64,000 nucleotides of DNA from Haloprofundus halobius (GTDB lineage Archaea; Halobacteriota; Halobacteria; Halobacteriales; Haloferacaceae), in NCBI RefSeq assembly GCF_020097835.1, contig NZ_CP083666.1, positions 2,170,001 through 2,234,000 of the forward strand, in the 5' to 3' direction. The translations under genes were made by a program, and so were the position numbers. The notes beneath the pieces are model-generated. The model made no database searches. It was not told the origin of the DNA and saw nothing but the letters and a program-made list of their open reading frames with translations. Every line of letters starts with the position of its first letter. Within the stretch, counting starts at the first letter, position 1. Shown here one piece after another: positions 1-7,560 of this stretch.

Positions 1-228
1 ATCACCAGTCGTGAACCACCGAATGTCGAGTCGGGCCGCTGTCACCGAATCTGGGTATCGTCCAGCGTCAAGCAGTCCACGAAGCAGTCGGGGTTCGTAC
101 GTATCCGGGTCGAACGCAGTCTCGGCGACGAGTAAATCCGACGACAGGTGCCGCTCCAGCAGGCGCAGCGTCTGTCGATCCGGTGGGCCTGTCGAGTGTG
201 GGGCCGGATCCTCCGGTGGCTGACTCAT
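1..228 (-). CDS. Partial hypothetical protein, N-terminal 76 residues
   Basis: The frame opens with ATG at 228, directly against the TAG stop (231-229) of the upstream winged-helix gene, so the two genes abut and are probably co-transcribed. The visible residues begin MSQPPEDPAP and include the acidic stretch AETAFDPDTYEPRLLRGL, then run off the left window edge. No known motif is recognisable in this fragment. Small proteins placed directly after this type of haloarchaeal HTH regulator are common, which suggests a two-gene regulatory unit, but that is inference. GC-rich codon use matches a real haloarchaeal gene. Confidence 0.6.
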   Translation of the reverse strand, partial: MSQPPEDPAPHSTGPPDRQTLRLLERHLSSDLLVAETAFDPDTYEPRLLRGLLDAGRYPDSVTAARLDIRWFTTGD

Positions 229-756
229 CTACGCTGGAATCAGATGCCCGTCGTTCTGGGAGAGCTGGCGAGCAAGTTCGTACAGCCTGATGTCGCGAAT
301 CACGCCCTGCCACTCGCTGACTGCGGTCATCCGCTCGTGAATGGTTTCGTGACTATCGTGATCAAACACGTTGACGGCTGTTGGGTCTGACGTTTCGAAT
401 TGGGCTTCGTATTCCGTTCGCTGGGCTTCAAGCGCCTCCACGCGGTCGATGATTGCTTCGACAGAGAGCTCGGTTGCGATTCGACTGGCGTCCTGCCATT
501 CGAGATACCCCTCGTTTCGTTTGTATGTTGCCGGGCGGCTGTCTCTATCGGCTCGGGCGATGCCCATCTCCGCCAAACGGTCGAGATGCTTTTTCGCGGC
601 GTTTGGAGAGCAGTCCGCAAGCTCAGCGATTTCGGTGTACGCAGTCGGAGAGGTGACCCCGAGGACGACGTCGTAGACACGACCAAACGTGTCTGTTCCC
701 ATCTGCCACCGTCGCTGAGCATCGCTGGACGCGGGGGCCGGATCGAACTCGGTCAT
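229..756 (-). CDS. Winged-helix transcriptional regulator (DUF7342-like)
   Basis: A 175-residue protein. Residues about 30-95 form a winged helix-turn-helix: SPTAYTEIAELADCSPNAAK is the recognition region, followed by KHLDRLAEMGIARADR and a wing. The C-terminal half is helical and acidic (SVEAIIDRVEALEAQRTEYE) and could mediate dimerisation. The fold resembles haloarchaeal DUF7342/TrmB-like DNA-binding proteins, which act as gene regulators in the cytoplasm. The ligand and targets are not visible. It is followed without a gap by a second small gene (1-228), and a TATA-like element lies 25-34 bases upstream of the ATG at 756, consistent with leaderless transcription. Confidence 0.8.
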   Translation of the reverse strand: MTEFDPAPASSDAQRRWQMGTDTFGRVYDVVLGVTSPTAYTEIAELADCSPNAAKKHLDRLAEMGIARADRDSRPATYKRNEGYLEWQDASRIATELSVEAIIDRVEALEAQRTEYEAQFETSDPTAVNVFDHDSHETIHERMTAVSEWQGVIRDIRLYELARQLSQNDGHLIPA

Positions 757-1238
757 ACCAATCTGTAGGCGGCTGATCTCAATATATCTTTGGATAACTC
801 ATATATGTGTGAGTGTTCTGGGGTTGGGTCCCTAGAAGGGCAGATTCGGTCTTATTGACCTCCTCCCGCGCCTAAAGACGCGGGTATGCGCTCGATTCTG
901 TATCACGCAGCATTGCGACTGCCTTTCCGACCTGCCGGACGTGCTCACTCCGCTCCAGATCTAACTCCTCCCGCGAGAGACCACAGATGCAGCATCATAT
1001 TTGTACGTCATCGAACCATTCGTTCACGTAAGCACCATGAATTTCAAGAAGACCATTCGAGATCTCGAACGTCGGTACAACTTCGAGAACGGAGAGTACT
1101 GCCGATCGGTCGGTCGGTCGAACGCACACCTCCAAGACTAGAAGCATGAGTGTCTCTCATGTTTGATTCAATACAGTCAAGAAGTTTACTTGTAACTCGG
1201 GTTGGTCAATCGACGTATGCCCTCTTGAGGCCAGAGAC
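757..1238. other. Gene-poor stretch with IS200/IS605-like end
   Basis: No convincing gene. A hairpin with arms CCCGCG (865-870) and CGCGGG (879-884), loop CCTAAAGA, resembles the conserved subterminal hairpin at the right end of haloarchaeal IS200/IS605 (IS1341-type, TnpB-only) elements. No tnpB remains beside it. A 34-codon frame at 1037-1141 (+), starting MNFKKTIRDLERRYNFEN, may be the remnant of some gene, but nothing supports its expression. On the minus strand a short frame near 990-870 (CICGLSREELDLERSE) is also fragmentary. The stretch looks like a graveyard of transposon debris. Confidence 0.45.
781..790 (-). promoter_or_regulatory. TATA-like box for the HTH gene pair
   Basis: Read on the minus strand the sequence is AAGATATATT, 25-34 bases upstream of the ATG at 756, the usual position of an archaeal TATA box for a leaderless transcript. 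The palindrome CATATATG lies just further upstream and could be an operator for self-regulation; that part is a guess. Confidence 0.45.
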
Positions 1239-1780
1239 TCAGAAGCGTCCAGTAAACCGTTGATAAACGGTCGTTTTGACTCCATATGCGAGGTAGCCAG
1301 CCAACCCGAGTGCTAACAGACTCAATGCAAGCGGGAGAATGAACGAGGTTGAAAATCCAAACAGCGGTACTCCGACTACGCTTAGTACGGCCATGCTGAG
1401 GGCCGCCAGTAAATTATGCTGAGGACCGCCAGTAAGTTGAGTGCGAGAAGTGACAAAATCAGGAGTACGATGAATTCTACAGATCGGTCAGCGCTACGCT
1501 CGGTGTCAGAGAGTGCGTAACCTGCGATCGTGCAAAGACACACGGCAATAACGATTCCTGGTGCACCACTGACGCTGAAATTGGTTTCTGTCGCAGCAAG
1601 GTATCCGCCGTAGGCGATCAATCCAATGAAGCCGAGCAGCAACCCGACAAATGCGCCTGTAACTGCGCCCAGAAGTCGACTTCGATGCTCTTGATACCAC
1701 TCTGTGTCGGCTCGATACGCCAGCAAGAATGCACCAAGAAATACAGAGACCGCTGTGAGGGTTGGAAGGACGAAATAGAT
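1239..1780 (-). pseudogene. Membrane protein pseudogene, truncated and frameshifted
   Basis: Hydrophobic reading frame with four or more membrane segments, for example GAVTGAFVGLLLGFIGLIAY and FIVLLILSLLALNLLAVL. At the 5' side the open frame (FVLPTLTAVSVFLGAFLLAYRAD) runs straight into the first CRISPR repeat at 1778-1780 and stops there with no start codon, so the N-terminus is missing. Near the 3' end an imperfect 23-bp tandem duplication (1393-1415 and 1416-1438) shifts the frame and causes early termination at 1382. If one copy is removed the frame continues through another hydrophobic stretch (SVVGVPLFGFSTSFILPLAL) to a stop at 1239-1241. The product is unknown; the gene is almost certainly dead. 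Confidence 0.75.
1393..1438. repeat. 23-bp imperfect tandem duplication
   Basis: Copy one 1393-1415 and copy two 1416-1438 differ at two positions. The 23-bp insertion is not a multiple of three and explains the frameshift in the membrane pseudogene. Confidence 0.9.
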
Positions 1781-1940
1781 TCAGACGAACCCTTGTGGGG
1801 TTGAAGCCCCTCAGCGCGCCCGACGGGCCGACGGTCACGCTTGATTCAGACGAACCCTTGTGGGGTTGAAGCATCGTAACTCGGCGATTCGCCACCGAGA
1901 TTATCGGCATAATTCGGACGAACCTTTGTGAGATTGAAGC
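1778..1940 (+). CRISPR. CRISPR remnant: three repeats, two spacers
   Basis: Three 30-bp repeats lie at 1778-1807, 1843-1872 and 1911-1940. The first two are identical, with core CAGACGAACCCTTGTGGGGT and end TTGAAGC; the third has diverged at several positions (CGGACG, CCTTTGTGAGA), as typical of the leader-distal last repeat. Spacers are 35 bp (1808-1842) and 38 bp (1873-1910). Repeat length, sequence and spacer size match the haloarchaeal type I-B family. There is no leader-like AT-rich region upstream, because a membrane-protein frame occupies that side, and no cas gene in the window. It is best read as a short orphan or deletion remnant; the repeats could still be processed by Cas6 encoded elsewhere. 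Confidence 0.85.
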
Positions 1941-2038
1941 GCCATGGGGGTCGAGAACGGCGAGATACCCAACGAGCGTCACAAACGAACGTCCAATCGA
2001 AATCAAGTAAGTGATCGGCTTTTTCTACATATAGGCGA

Positions 2039-2065
2039 GTGCCTCAGGGCTTGACCCCGAGGCAC
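2039..2065 (-). terminator. Hairpin just after the ATPase gene
   Basis: Arms GTGCCTC (2039-2045) and GAGGCAC (2059-2065) with further GGG/CCC pairing form a stable stem one base beyond the TGA stop (2067-2069) of the minus-strand ATPase gene. On that strand it would sit at the 3' end of the mRNA, followed by a T-rich/A-rich stretch, so it may end or stabilise the transcript. Confidence 0.5.
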
Positions 2066-2066
2066 T

Positions 2067-3479
2067 TCACGTTTGCCGTCGCGAGACCTCTTCGTGAGAA
2101 AACATAGTGTCAATATCTTCGAGCGTGAATAGTGACCACGTTTCGGGAAGATCTTCTTCGAGACCGTCTACGAAGCCACGCTTCGAAAACAGCGCGAATT
2201 GCTCTTCCCGATCACTTGGTCCCCACCGGACGTTCCCCGCTTTCGCGCGTAAATTCTCAACAAGCGCGTCTCCGACAGGTTCTGACGTCCACTTACATTC
2301 AGCAAGCAGTATCCGGTCGTCGTTCGGCGCAAGCCCAACAATATCGATTTCGTCTTCTTTGTACCACCATCGCCCAACTTCTGAATACGGCTCGAACTCA
2401 CCGCGTCGAATCGATTCCCAGACGGCTTCCTGACACACGTCTTCGAACGTGGTTGCGACGTGAGTTGGGAGATCAGGTGCAATCGTTCCGTCATAGACGA
2501 CAGCAGGCGCCTCCTCAATGCTCGAACGATTCGGCTCAACGTACCGAAACCAGAATCGGAGGAACTCGTCGGCAATCCCATACCGTGATCGCTTTGACTT
2601 CTTGCCCGACGCAGTTACAGGGACTTCCCGCTCGATGAGCCGCAGCCGCCGAAGCGTCTGCAAATATTTTGAGAGTGGGCCCGGGTTTATGCCAGTCGTC
2701 CCTGAAATCTCGTTTGGTGTTGTATGCCCGAGTGCGATTGCTTCGAGGATACTCATATACCGGGCTGGACTGCGAAGCTCGGTTCGAAGCAGGAACTCTG
2801 GTTCGTTGTACAACACCGCTGTCGGCGACAATATCTGCGATCGGACGTTTTCTCGGAGTGACTGCTCGTAGTCAAAGAGCGTGAGGTACATCGGTGTCCC
2901 ACCGGTAATCGCGTATGAACGAACTGCATCCACGGCATCGTAGGCGATGACCTCTCGTGCCTGTTTGAATGAGAAGGGCTGTACATCAAGTTGTGCGGTA
3001 CGGCGGCCGTATAACGGACTTTCGTGGCCGAGCACTTCTGACTCCATCGTGCTTACGCTCGAGCCACAGAGGACCAGCATCGAGTCTGTCTCTTGGAGGT
3101 GCTCGTCGACGAATCCTTGCAAGTATGATGGAATCGAGTCATTCTCTGCAACGAGATACGGGAATTCGTCGATGACGACTACCAGGTCGTCGGCGTGGAG
3201 CTTTTCTGCAAGGTATTCGAAGGCGTCGTCCCAACCGTCAATTCGTGGAACGCGTTCGTCGAAGTAGCTCGCGACTTGCTCAACGAACTTTTCACGTTGC
3301 CGATTCTCGGCTTCCTGTGCGGCAAGAAAGTAGATGTGTGGCCGTTCAACACAGAATTCTTTGAGTAGTTCTGTCTTGCCGACGCGGCGTCGTCCGTAGA
3401 CAACAACAAAATCAGAGTTTGGAGATTCAAACGCTGACGTGAGTGCGTTGAGTTCCTCAACCCGGTCGAAAAAGGTCAT
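2067..3479 (-). CDS. Archaeal AAA ATPase with C-terminal DUF234 domain
   Basis: A 470-residue protein, the usual length for the archaeal ATPase (PF01637 type) plus DUF234 family. Walker A is VVYGRRRVGKTELL (residues about 26-39) and Walker B VVVIDEFPYL (about 100-109), followed by an LCGSS sensor-like motif. A helix-turn-helix segment (ISGTTGINPGPLSKYLQTLR) lies near residues 262-281. The C-terminal DUF234 part contains DEIDIVGL and ILLAECKW, the D...ExK arrangement of a PD-(D/E)XK nuclease fold. Members are common in archaeal mobile regions; the exact role is unknown, with DNA processing or defence as possibilities. A TATA-like AATAATCATAAC region lies upstream of ATG 3479. Nothing indicates truncation. 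Confidence 0.85.
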   Translation of the reverse strand: MTFFDRVEELNALTSAFESPNSDFVVVYGRRRVGKTELLKEFCVERPHIYFLAAQEAENRQREKFVEQVASYFDERVPRIDGWDDAFEYLAEKLHADDLVVVIDEFPYLVAENDSIPSYLQGFVDEHLQETDSMLVLCGSSVSTMESEVLGHESPLYGRRTAQLDVQPFSFKQAREVIAYDAVDAVRSYAITGGTPMYLTLFDYEQSLRENVRSQILSPTAVLYNEPEFLLRTELRSPARYMSILEAIALGHTTPNEISGTTGINPGPLSKYLQTLRRLRLIEREVPVTASGKKSKRSRYGIADEFLRFWFRYVEPNRSSIEEAPAVVYDGTIAPDLPTHVATTFEDVCQEAVWESIRRGEFEPYSEVGRWWYKEDEIDIVGLAPNDDRILLAECKWTSEPVGDALVENLRAKAGNVRWGPSDREEQFALFSKRGFVDGLEEDLPETWSLFTLEDIDTMFSHEEVSRRQT

Positions 3480-3678
3480 ACTCTAAATAATCATAACTAC
3501 GGTAATGACTTAGAGGTTGCGGCTTCAGAGTAGTACCTGAACGCAAGTGTCACTCCAGCTCTCAGCCAGTAACGAGGTTGTGGCTGCCGGCTGACCGGAG
3601 GGAAGCCGGGAGCGGTGGGTGGGGAGGTGGGGTTTGGGCCGGTCTGGCAAAGAAAAAGAAAGAACTGCCTTCCTCAGC

Positions 3679-4575
3679 CTACTCCCACCACCGGTCACGC
3701 TCAGGGAACAACACCGTACTCCAGCCGGTCACCGCCAACGAAACACGCCCATTGTACCAATTCCGCGCTGCACCATGAATCCGAACCCGCTCGCCCTCGC
3801 TCATCCACGGCTGATTTGAACGCTCCCAGACGGTCACTTTCGTCTTCCCACTCTCATCACAGATCAGTCCCACCTGCGCAATCTTTGGAGAACTCGGCTC
3901 CCACAACGTCTCGACACGTCCTTCGATGCTCACCTCTCTTCGATTCACGTCCTCAAGCTTCCCAATCGGAACCACGTGCCCAGGTGCCGTCTGCAACTCC
4001 TCGAACACCCCGACGACTGCGCTCATCATATCTTTCCCATCGACCACGACTTCGGCCAACCGCCGACTGACCGCCGCCTGCGACCACCCATCCAACTTCT
4101 CTGCTAATCGCATCGCTTGAGTGTTCACCGCCGCCAACTGCTCTTGGGAAATCTCGACACGAGGGTCCGGACGATCCGGGTCGAACACCGGATTCACGCT
4201 CGCCGCACGCCGCTGGAACTCCACACGCCGTGCTGCGCTCTGTTGTGCAACGACCTCTCGCGTCCGCTTCTCACGACCGTCCTGCGTTCCGAACGTCGCT
4301 CGGGCACTAATACGCTCCAACTCAGTTTCCCGCGCTCTGATGCGCTCTTCTTGTTCGAGGGTTACACCGTAGATTCGTTCCTCGCTGGTGTCGACCATCC
4401 CGTTTGGGTGGTTCGCATCGACTTTCGCCTGAATCTCCATCTGTACCGTTGGCTGGAACTCCGGCGTCTCATCGACGACCTCGAATCCGTCCTCGTCGAC
4501 CGTCTGTCCGTCCGACTGTTCGAATGCCTGTTCATCGACCGAAACTACATTACTGGTTACGTGCTTACTCGACAT
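3679..4575 (-). CDS. RPA-like single-strand DNA-binding protein, OB fold
   Basis: A 298-residue protein. The C-terminal third (about residues 195-290) is an OB-fold: VPIGKLEDVNRREVSIEGRV, then VGLICDESGKTKVTVWERS and GERVRIHGAARNWYNGRVSL, the strand pattern of haloarchaeal Rfa/RPA paralogues. The middle (about 75-190) is charged and helical (LEQEERIRARETELERISAR), while the N-terminus is acidic and low complexity. Proteins of this kind bind single-stranded DNA or RNA and recur on haloarchaeal plasmids and integrated elements, consistent with the replication genes in this region. No zinc-finger cysteines are present. The ATG at 4575 is followed by MSSKHVTSNVVSVDEQ. Confidence 0.75.
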   Translation of the reverse strand: MSSKHVTSNVVSVDEQAFEQSDGQTVDEDGFEVVDETPEFQPTVQMEIQAKVDANHPNGMVDTSEERIYGVTLEQEERIRARETELERISARATFGTQDGREKRTREVVAQQSAARRVEFQRRAASVNPVFDPDRPDPRVEISQEQLAAVNTQAMRLAEKLDGWSQAAVSRRLAEVVVDGKDMMSAVVGVFEELQTAPGHVVPIGKLEDVNRREVSIEGRVETLWEPSSPKIAQVGLICDESGKTKVTVWERSNQPWMSEGERVRIHGAARNWYNGRVSLAVTGWSTVLFPERDRWWE

Positions 4576-4602
4576 TGGAATTCTCCAAGATTCCGAAGGC
4601 GC

Positions 4603-4740
4603 TCACTCGGCGTCTTCTTCCGACACCACGACTCTCCAGCCGTGGCTGTCCACACAAACCAACCATTCATCGCGCGCTCTCGCTCGCGCCTTCACGAGCG
4701 CCCGCTGGGCGCGAGTGAGAGCGCGCCATAGCCAGGACAC
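4603..4740 (-). CDS. Possible small protein upstream of the RPA-like gene
   Basis: A 45-codon frame from GTG 4740 to TGA 4603, ending WLVCVDSHGWRVVVSEEDAE, 27 bases before the ATG of the RPA-like gene. The ending looks protein-like (alternating hydrophobic and polar residues, acidic tail) and the position suggests co-transcription. The N-terminal half (RAQRALVKARARARD) overlaps a 19-bp inverted repeat and could be a by-product of it. The start codon is uncertain and no family is recognised. Confidence 0.35.
   Translation of the reverse strand: MSWLWRALTRAQRALVKARARARDEWLVCVDSHGWRVVVSEEDAE
4672..4726. repeat. 19-bp inverted repeat
   Basis: Arms 4672-4690 (GCGCGCTCTCGCTCGCGCC) and 4708-4726 (GGCGCGAGTGAGAGCGCGC) are complementary except for one mismatch, with a 17-base loop. 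It lies inside the possible small gene upstream of the RPA-like protein. Confidence 0.8.
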
Positions 4741-5237
4741 AGAACCAGCACCGCGCGCCGTCTCACCGAGTGAAGCGAGGTGAGTCTCGGGGCGTGAACG
4801 AAGTGAGCGACCCGGCGTGCACCTGGAGCGAGCGGCCAGCAGAGTGAGGGTGAGCGTGTTCTGAGCACCGTCAGGAGCGCAAGAACTGCCGCCCTCACCC
4901 GCTGGCGTACCGGGAAGGTACGAGTGACGCGTACGTCTCGTGAGTAACACGAACGAGACGTCGGTGAGCTCTGCTCACCAGAAGGCGGCACGCGGCGAGC
5001 GGGGCGAGCCGTAGAGCAACACCAGTAAAGCCAGCAGTACTGGCTTTGACACAGATGGTTCTGCGAATAGAGATCAGATGTGAGTAAATCAGAACACGAA
5101 TCGACGATGCGAGTGTTGAGTTGTTTACGGAAGAAAGAGAGGGGTCATTTCGAGTGTTCACGCTATTCCTCGATTGTAGAGTCACTCGTCTTCGCTGGCA
5201 GTAGAAACGCTAAGCTCCTCACCTACCTATATCACAT
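4741..5237. other. Non-coding stretch rich in short palindromes
   Basis: No gene is supported in these roughly 500 bases. There are repeated GAGCGA/GAGTGA-type words and perfect hairpins: GGTGAGC/GCTCACC (4963-4979, loop TCT) and AAAGCCAG/CTGGCTTT (5027-5047, loop CAGTA). The second could end transcription; the first two hundred bases of palindromes could equally be a protein-binding region such as a partition or regulatory site. Frames through here have arginine- and serine-rich nonsense composition. Confidence 0.5.
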
Positions 5238-6050
5238 ATGACTGCGAGGACCAGAAACATCCAGTTCTTGGCCGCGTCGGCCCACCGTGTTGGCATTCTC
5301 GAAGCATTACACGACGGACCGACTGACCGTCGAGAGCTGTGTGAAGCTACTGGTGCTTCCTCACCGACTGTCGGACGGGTACTCGCCGACTTCGACGAAC
5401 GTAAATGGCTCGTCAGGGACGGCCCCACATACGGACTGACCCCCCTCGGCGAGTACGTCGCCGACCAGTTTCTGACGTTCCGGGACGCGATGGAAATCGA
5501 AGAGAAACTCCGCGATGTCTGGCAGTGGCTGCCGGTCGAAATGCCGGGATTCTCCGTCGACCTCTTCGCCGACGCGGTGGTCTCCTATCCTGGGCCAGGG
5601 TACCCCTACACGCCCGTCGAGCGTCTCGGCCAACTCATTGAGTCGAGTTCGTCGTTGCGCGGGTTCGACAACATCGTCTACAAGTCAAGCAACCTTGAGA
5701 CGGCCTGTGGCGCGGTCCTCAAGGGAATGACGTTCGAGTACGTGTTCACGCCCGAGGCCCTAGAAGGAATGTTCGCCTGGAATCCGGACCGGATTACGGA
5801 AGTCGCCGCCTGCGAGAACGCGACCGTCCTCGTCCACGACAGCCTCCCCGACGACAATCGCTGCGGTCTCGGCATCGTAGACGACCGGGCTGGCATCTGC
5901 TGCCACGACGCCGAAACTGGGGCACTCGTGGCGGTCATCGACACCGACGCCCCGAAGGCCCGAAAGTGGGCCATCTCGGTCTTCGAACAGGTTCGTGCGG
6001 AGGCAACCCCGATAGACCCCGCCGCTCTCGAATCCCGTACGCCTTCATAA
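5238..6050 (+). CDS. Winged-helix regulator with FilR1-like C-terminal domain
   Basis: A 270-residue cytoplasmic regulator. Residues about 10-75 are a winged helix (HRVGILEALHDGPTDRRELC, then ATGASSPTVGRVLADFDERK), with DGPTYGLTPLGEYVADQF as the wing. The remaining roughly 170 residues resemble the FilR1/DUF1724 ligand domain found in many haloarchaeal and methanogen regulators (AVLKGMTFEYVFTPEALEGM, VLVHDSLPDDNRCGLGIVDD). The gene lies 164 bases ahead of a same-strand flavin monooxygenase and may control it. The start is ATG 5238, preceded by CCTATATCACAT, which is too close for an ordinary TATA box unless a short leader is used. Confidence 0.8.
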   Translation: MTARTRNIQFLAASAHRVGILEALHDGPTDRRELCEATGASSPTVGRVLADFDERKWLVRDGPTYGLTPLGEYVADQFLTFRDAMEIEEKLRDVWQWLPVEMPGFSVDLFADAVVSYPGPGYPYTPVERLGQLIESSSSLRGFDNIVYKSSNLETACGAVLKGMTFEYVFTPEALEGMFAWNPDRITEVAACENATVLVHDSLPDDNRCGLGIVDDRAGICCHDAETGALVAVIDTDAPKARKWAISVFEQVRAEATPIDPAALESRTPS

Positions 6051-6214
6051 CGCCTCTGACGACGACCACCGCCATCAGAGACTGGCAGACCACTCAAACG
6101 ATGGCCTCACACAGAGAAGGTACCCAGTCTAACCCGCGATTTCAGGGCGTGAAATCCTGCACGCGGCATCATCACGTCCCTTCGACGCGTACGCTTACCG
6201 AGGAACGAACCCAT

Positions 6215-7402
6215 ATGACCGAACGACACGATACCATCGTCATCGGTGGCGGCCAGGCCGGACTGGTGACAGGGTATTACCTGCAGCAGCACGACGAAGA
6301 ATTCGTCATCCTCGACGCGAGCGACCGCATCGGCGACGCTTGGCGGGCCCGCTGGGATTCCCTTCAGGTATTCACACCAGCCCGCTACTCAAGCCTGCCA
6401 GGGATGGACTATCCGGGCTCACCCTACGCCTTCCCCACGAAGGACGAGGTGGCCAACTACCTGGAGAGCTACGCCCAGCGGTTCGATCTGCCTATCGAAC
6501 TCGGCGTCCGTGTCGACAGCTTAGAACGGAGCGGCGATAGCTTCCTCGTAAGCGCCGGTGAGCGCCGGTTCGAGGCGGACAACGTCATCGTGGCGATGGC
6601 GAGCTACCAAGTCCCGAAGATTCCTCGTTTCGCCTCAGAGCTCTCCGACGACATTCTCCAACTGCACACGAGTGACTACCGCAATCCCGACCAGCTCCAA
6701 GACGGGGACGTGCTCGTCATCGGGGCGGGCAACTCTGGTGCCGAGATCGCCCTCGACATCGTCAACTCGAAGCGCCAAATGCAAGCGAAACACGGAGCGT
6801 CTCGCCCTGTCGCCGACGAACACAAGACGTTGTTGTCGGGTCGGGACGTTGGCAACGTACCGTTCCACATCGACTCGTGGTTCGGCCGTCACCTGGGAGG
6901 CCCGTTCGTACTGCGCGTGCTCTTTCACAGAATCTTCACGACGGGGACACCCATCGGACGCCGGAAGCGCCCGAAGATGCTGTCCCAGGGCATCCAACTG
7001 GTTCGCGTCAAACCAAGTGACCTAACGGCAGCCGGCGTTAAGCGAGTGCCTCGCACGACCGGCGTCCACGATGGTCGCCCGATCGTTGGAGACGACGTCC
7101 TGGATGTCAAGAACGTCATCTGGTGCACCGGCTTCCGCCCTGACTTTTCGTGGATTGACCTCCCGATCTTCGCCGAAAAGGAACAACCAAAGGAACCCAT
7201 CCATGTGCGCGGTGTCGTCCCCGACGAGCCGGGCCTGTATTTCGTCGGCCTATTCTTCCTGTACGCCGCGACTTCGGGGCTATTCACCGGTGTCGGCAGA
7301 GATGCGGAGTATGTCGTCGACCACTTGACCTCGAGAGCGCGACAGCAGCATCCGAGTCCGAGTTCCACCGGATCGGTGGACAGATTCCCACAGCAATCGT
7401 AG
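6215..7402 (+). CDS. Flavin-containing monooxygenase / FAD-NAD(P) oxidoreductase
   Basis: A 395-residue protein when started at ATG 6215 (MTERHDTIVIGGGQAGLVTG); the open frame extends further upstream but without coding character. The first Rossmann motif GGGQAG binds FAD (about residues 10-15). DAWRARWDSLQVFTPARYSS is the conserved CzcO/YlmS-type segment, HTSDYRNP corresponds to the region before the second nucleotide motif, and VLVIGAGNSGAEIALDI (about 165-181) binds NAD(P)H. WCTGFRPDF is the ATG-like motif of the family. Such enzymes oxygenate small N-, S- or carbonyl compounds, or act as Baeyer-Villiger-like enzymes; the substrate is unknown. The upstream regulator gene suggests inducible expression. 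Confidence 0.85.
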   Translation: MTERHDTIVIGGGQAGLVTGYYLQQHDEEFVILDASDRIGDAWRARWDSLQVFTPARYSSLPGMDYPGSPYAFPTKDEVANYLESYAQRFDLPIELGVRVDSLERSGDSFLVSAGERRFEADNVIVAMASYQVPKIPRFASELSDDILQLHTSDYRNPDQLQDGDVLVIGAGNSGAEIALDIVNSKRQMQAKHGASRPVADEHKTLLSGRDVGNVPFHIDSWFGRHLGGPFVLRVLFHRIFTTGTPIGRRKRPKMLSQGIQLVRVKPSDLTAAGVKRVPRTTGVHDGRPIVGDDVLDVKNVIWCTGFRPDFSWIDLPIFAEKEQPKEPIHVRGVVPDEPGLYFVGLFFLYAATSGLFTGVGRDAEYVVDHLTSRARQQHPSPSSTGSVDRFPQQS

Positions 7403-7560
7403 GGAGTTCGGCGGTAGCTTGTTTTCAGTTTCGAACCGATTCTGAGCAGACGGGTAGGCTCGGTGTATTCACGCGAAACGCTTTCCGGAAGGTGGGACGC
7501 GTCGAGTGGGGTTGCCGAGAACGTCAACAGAGGAAAGCTATGAGAGAGCCAACAATCGAT

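Noticed and set aside
1506-2006. A 166-codon minus-strand frame running through the CRISPR repeats
   Set aside because: It is open by chance across the repeats and the membrane pseudogene; only its first 20 codons look protein-like, and these are discussed under the CRISPR finding.
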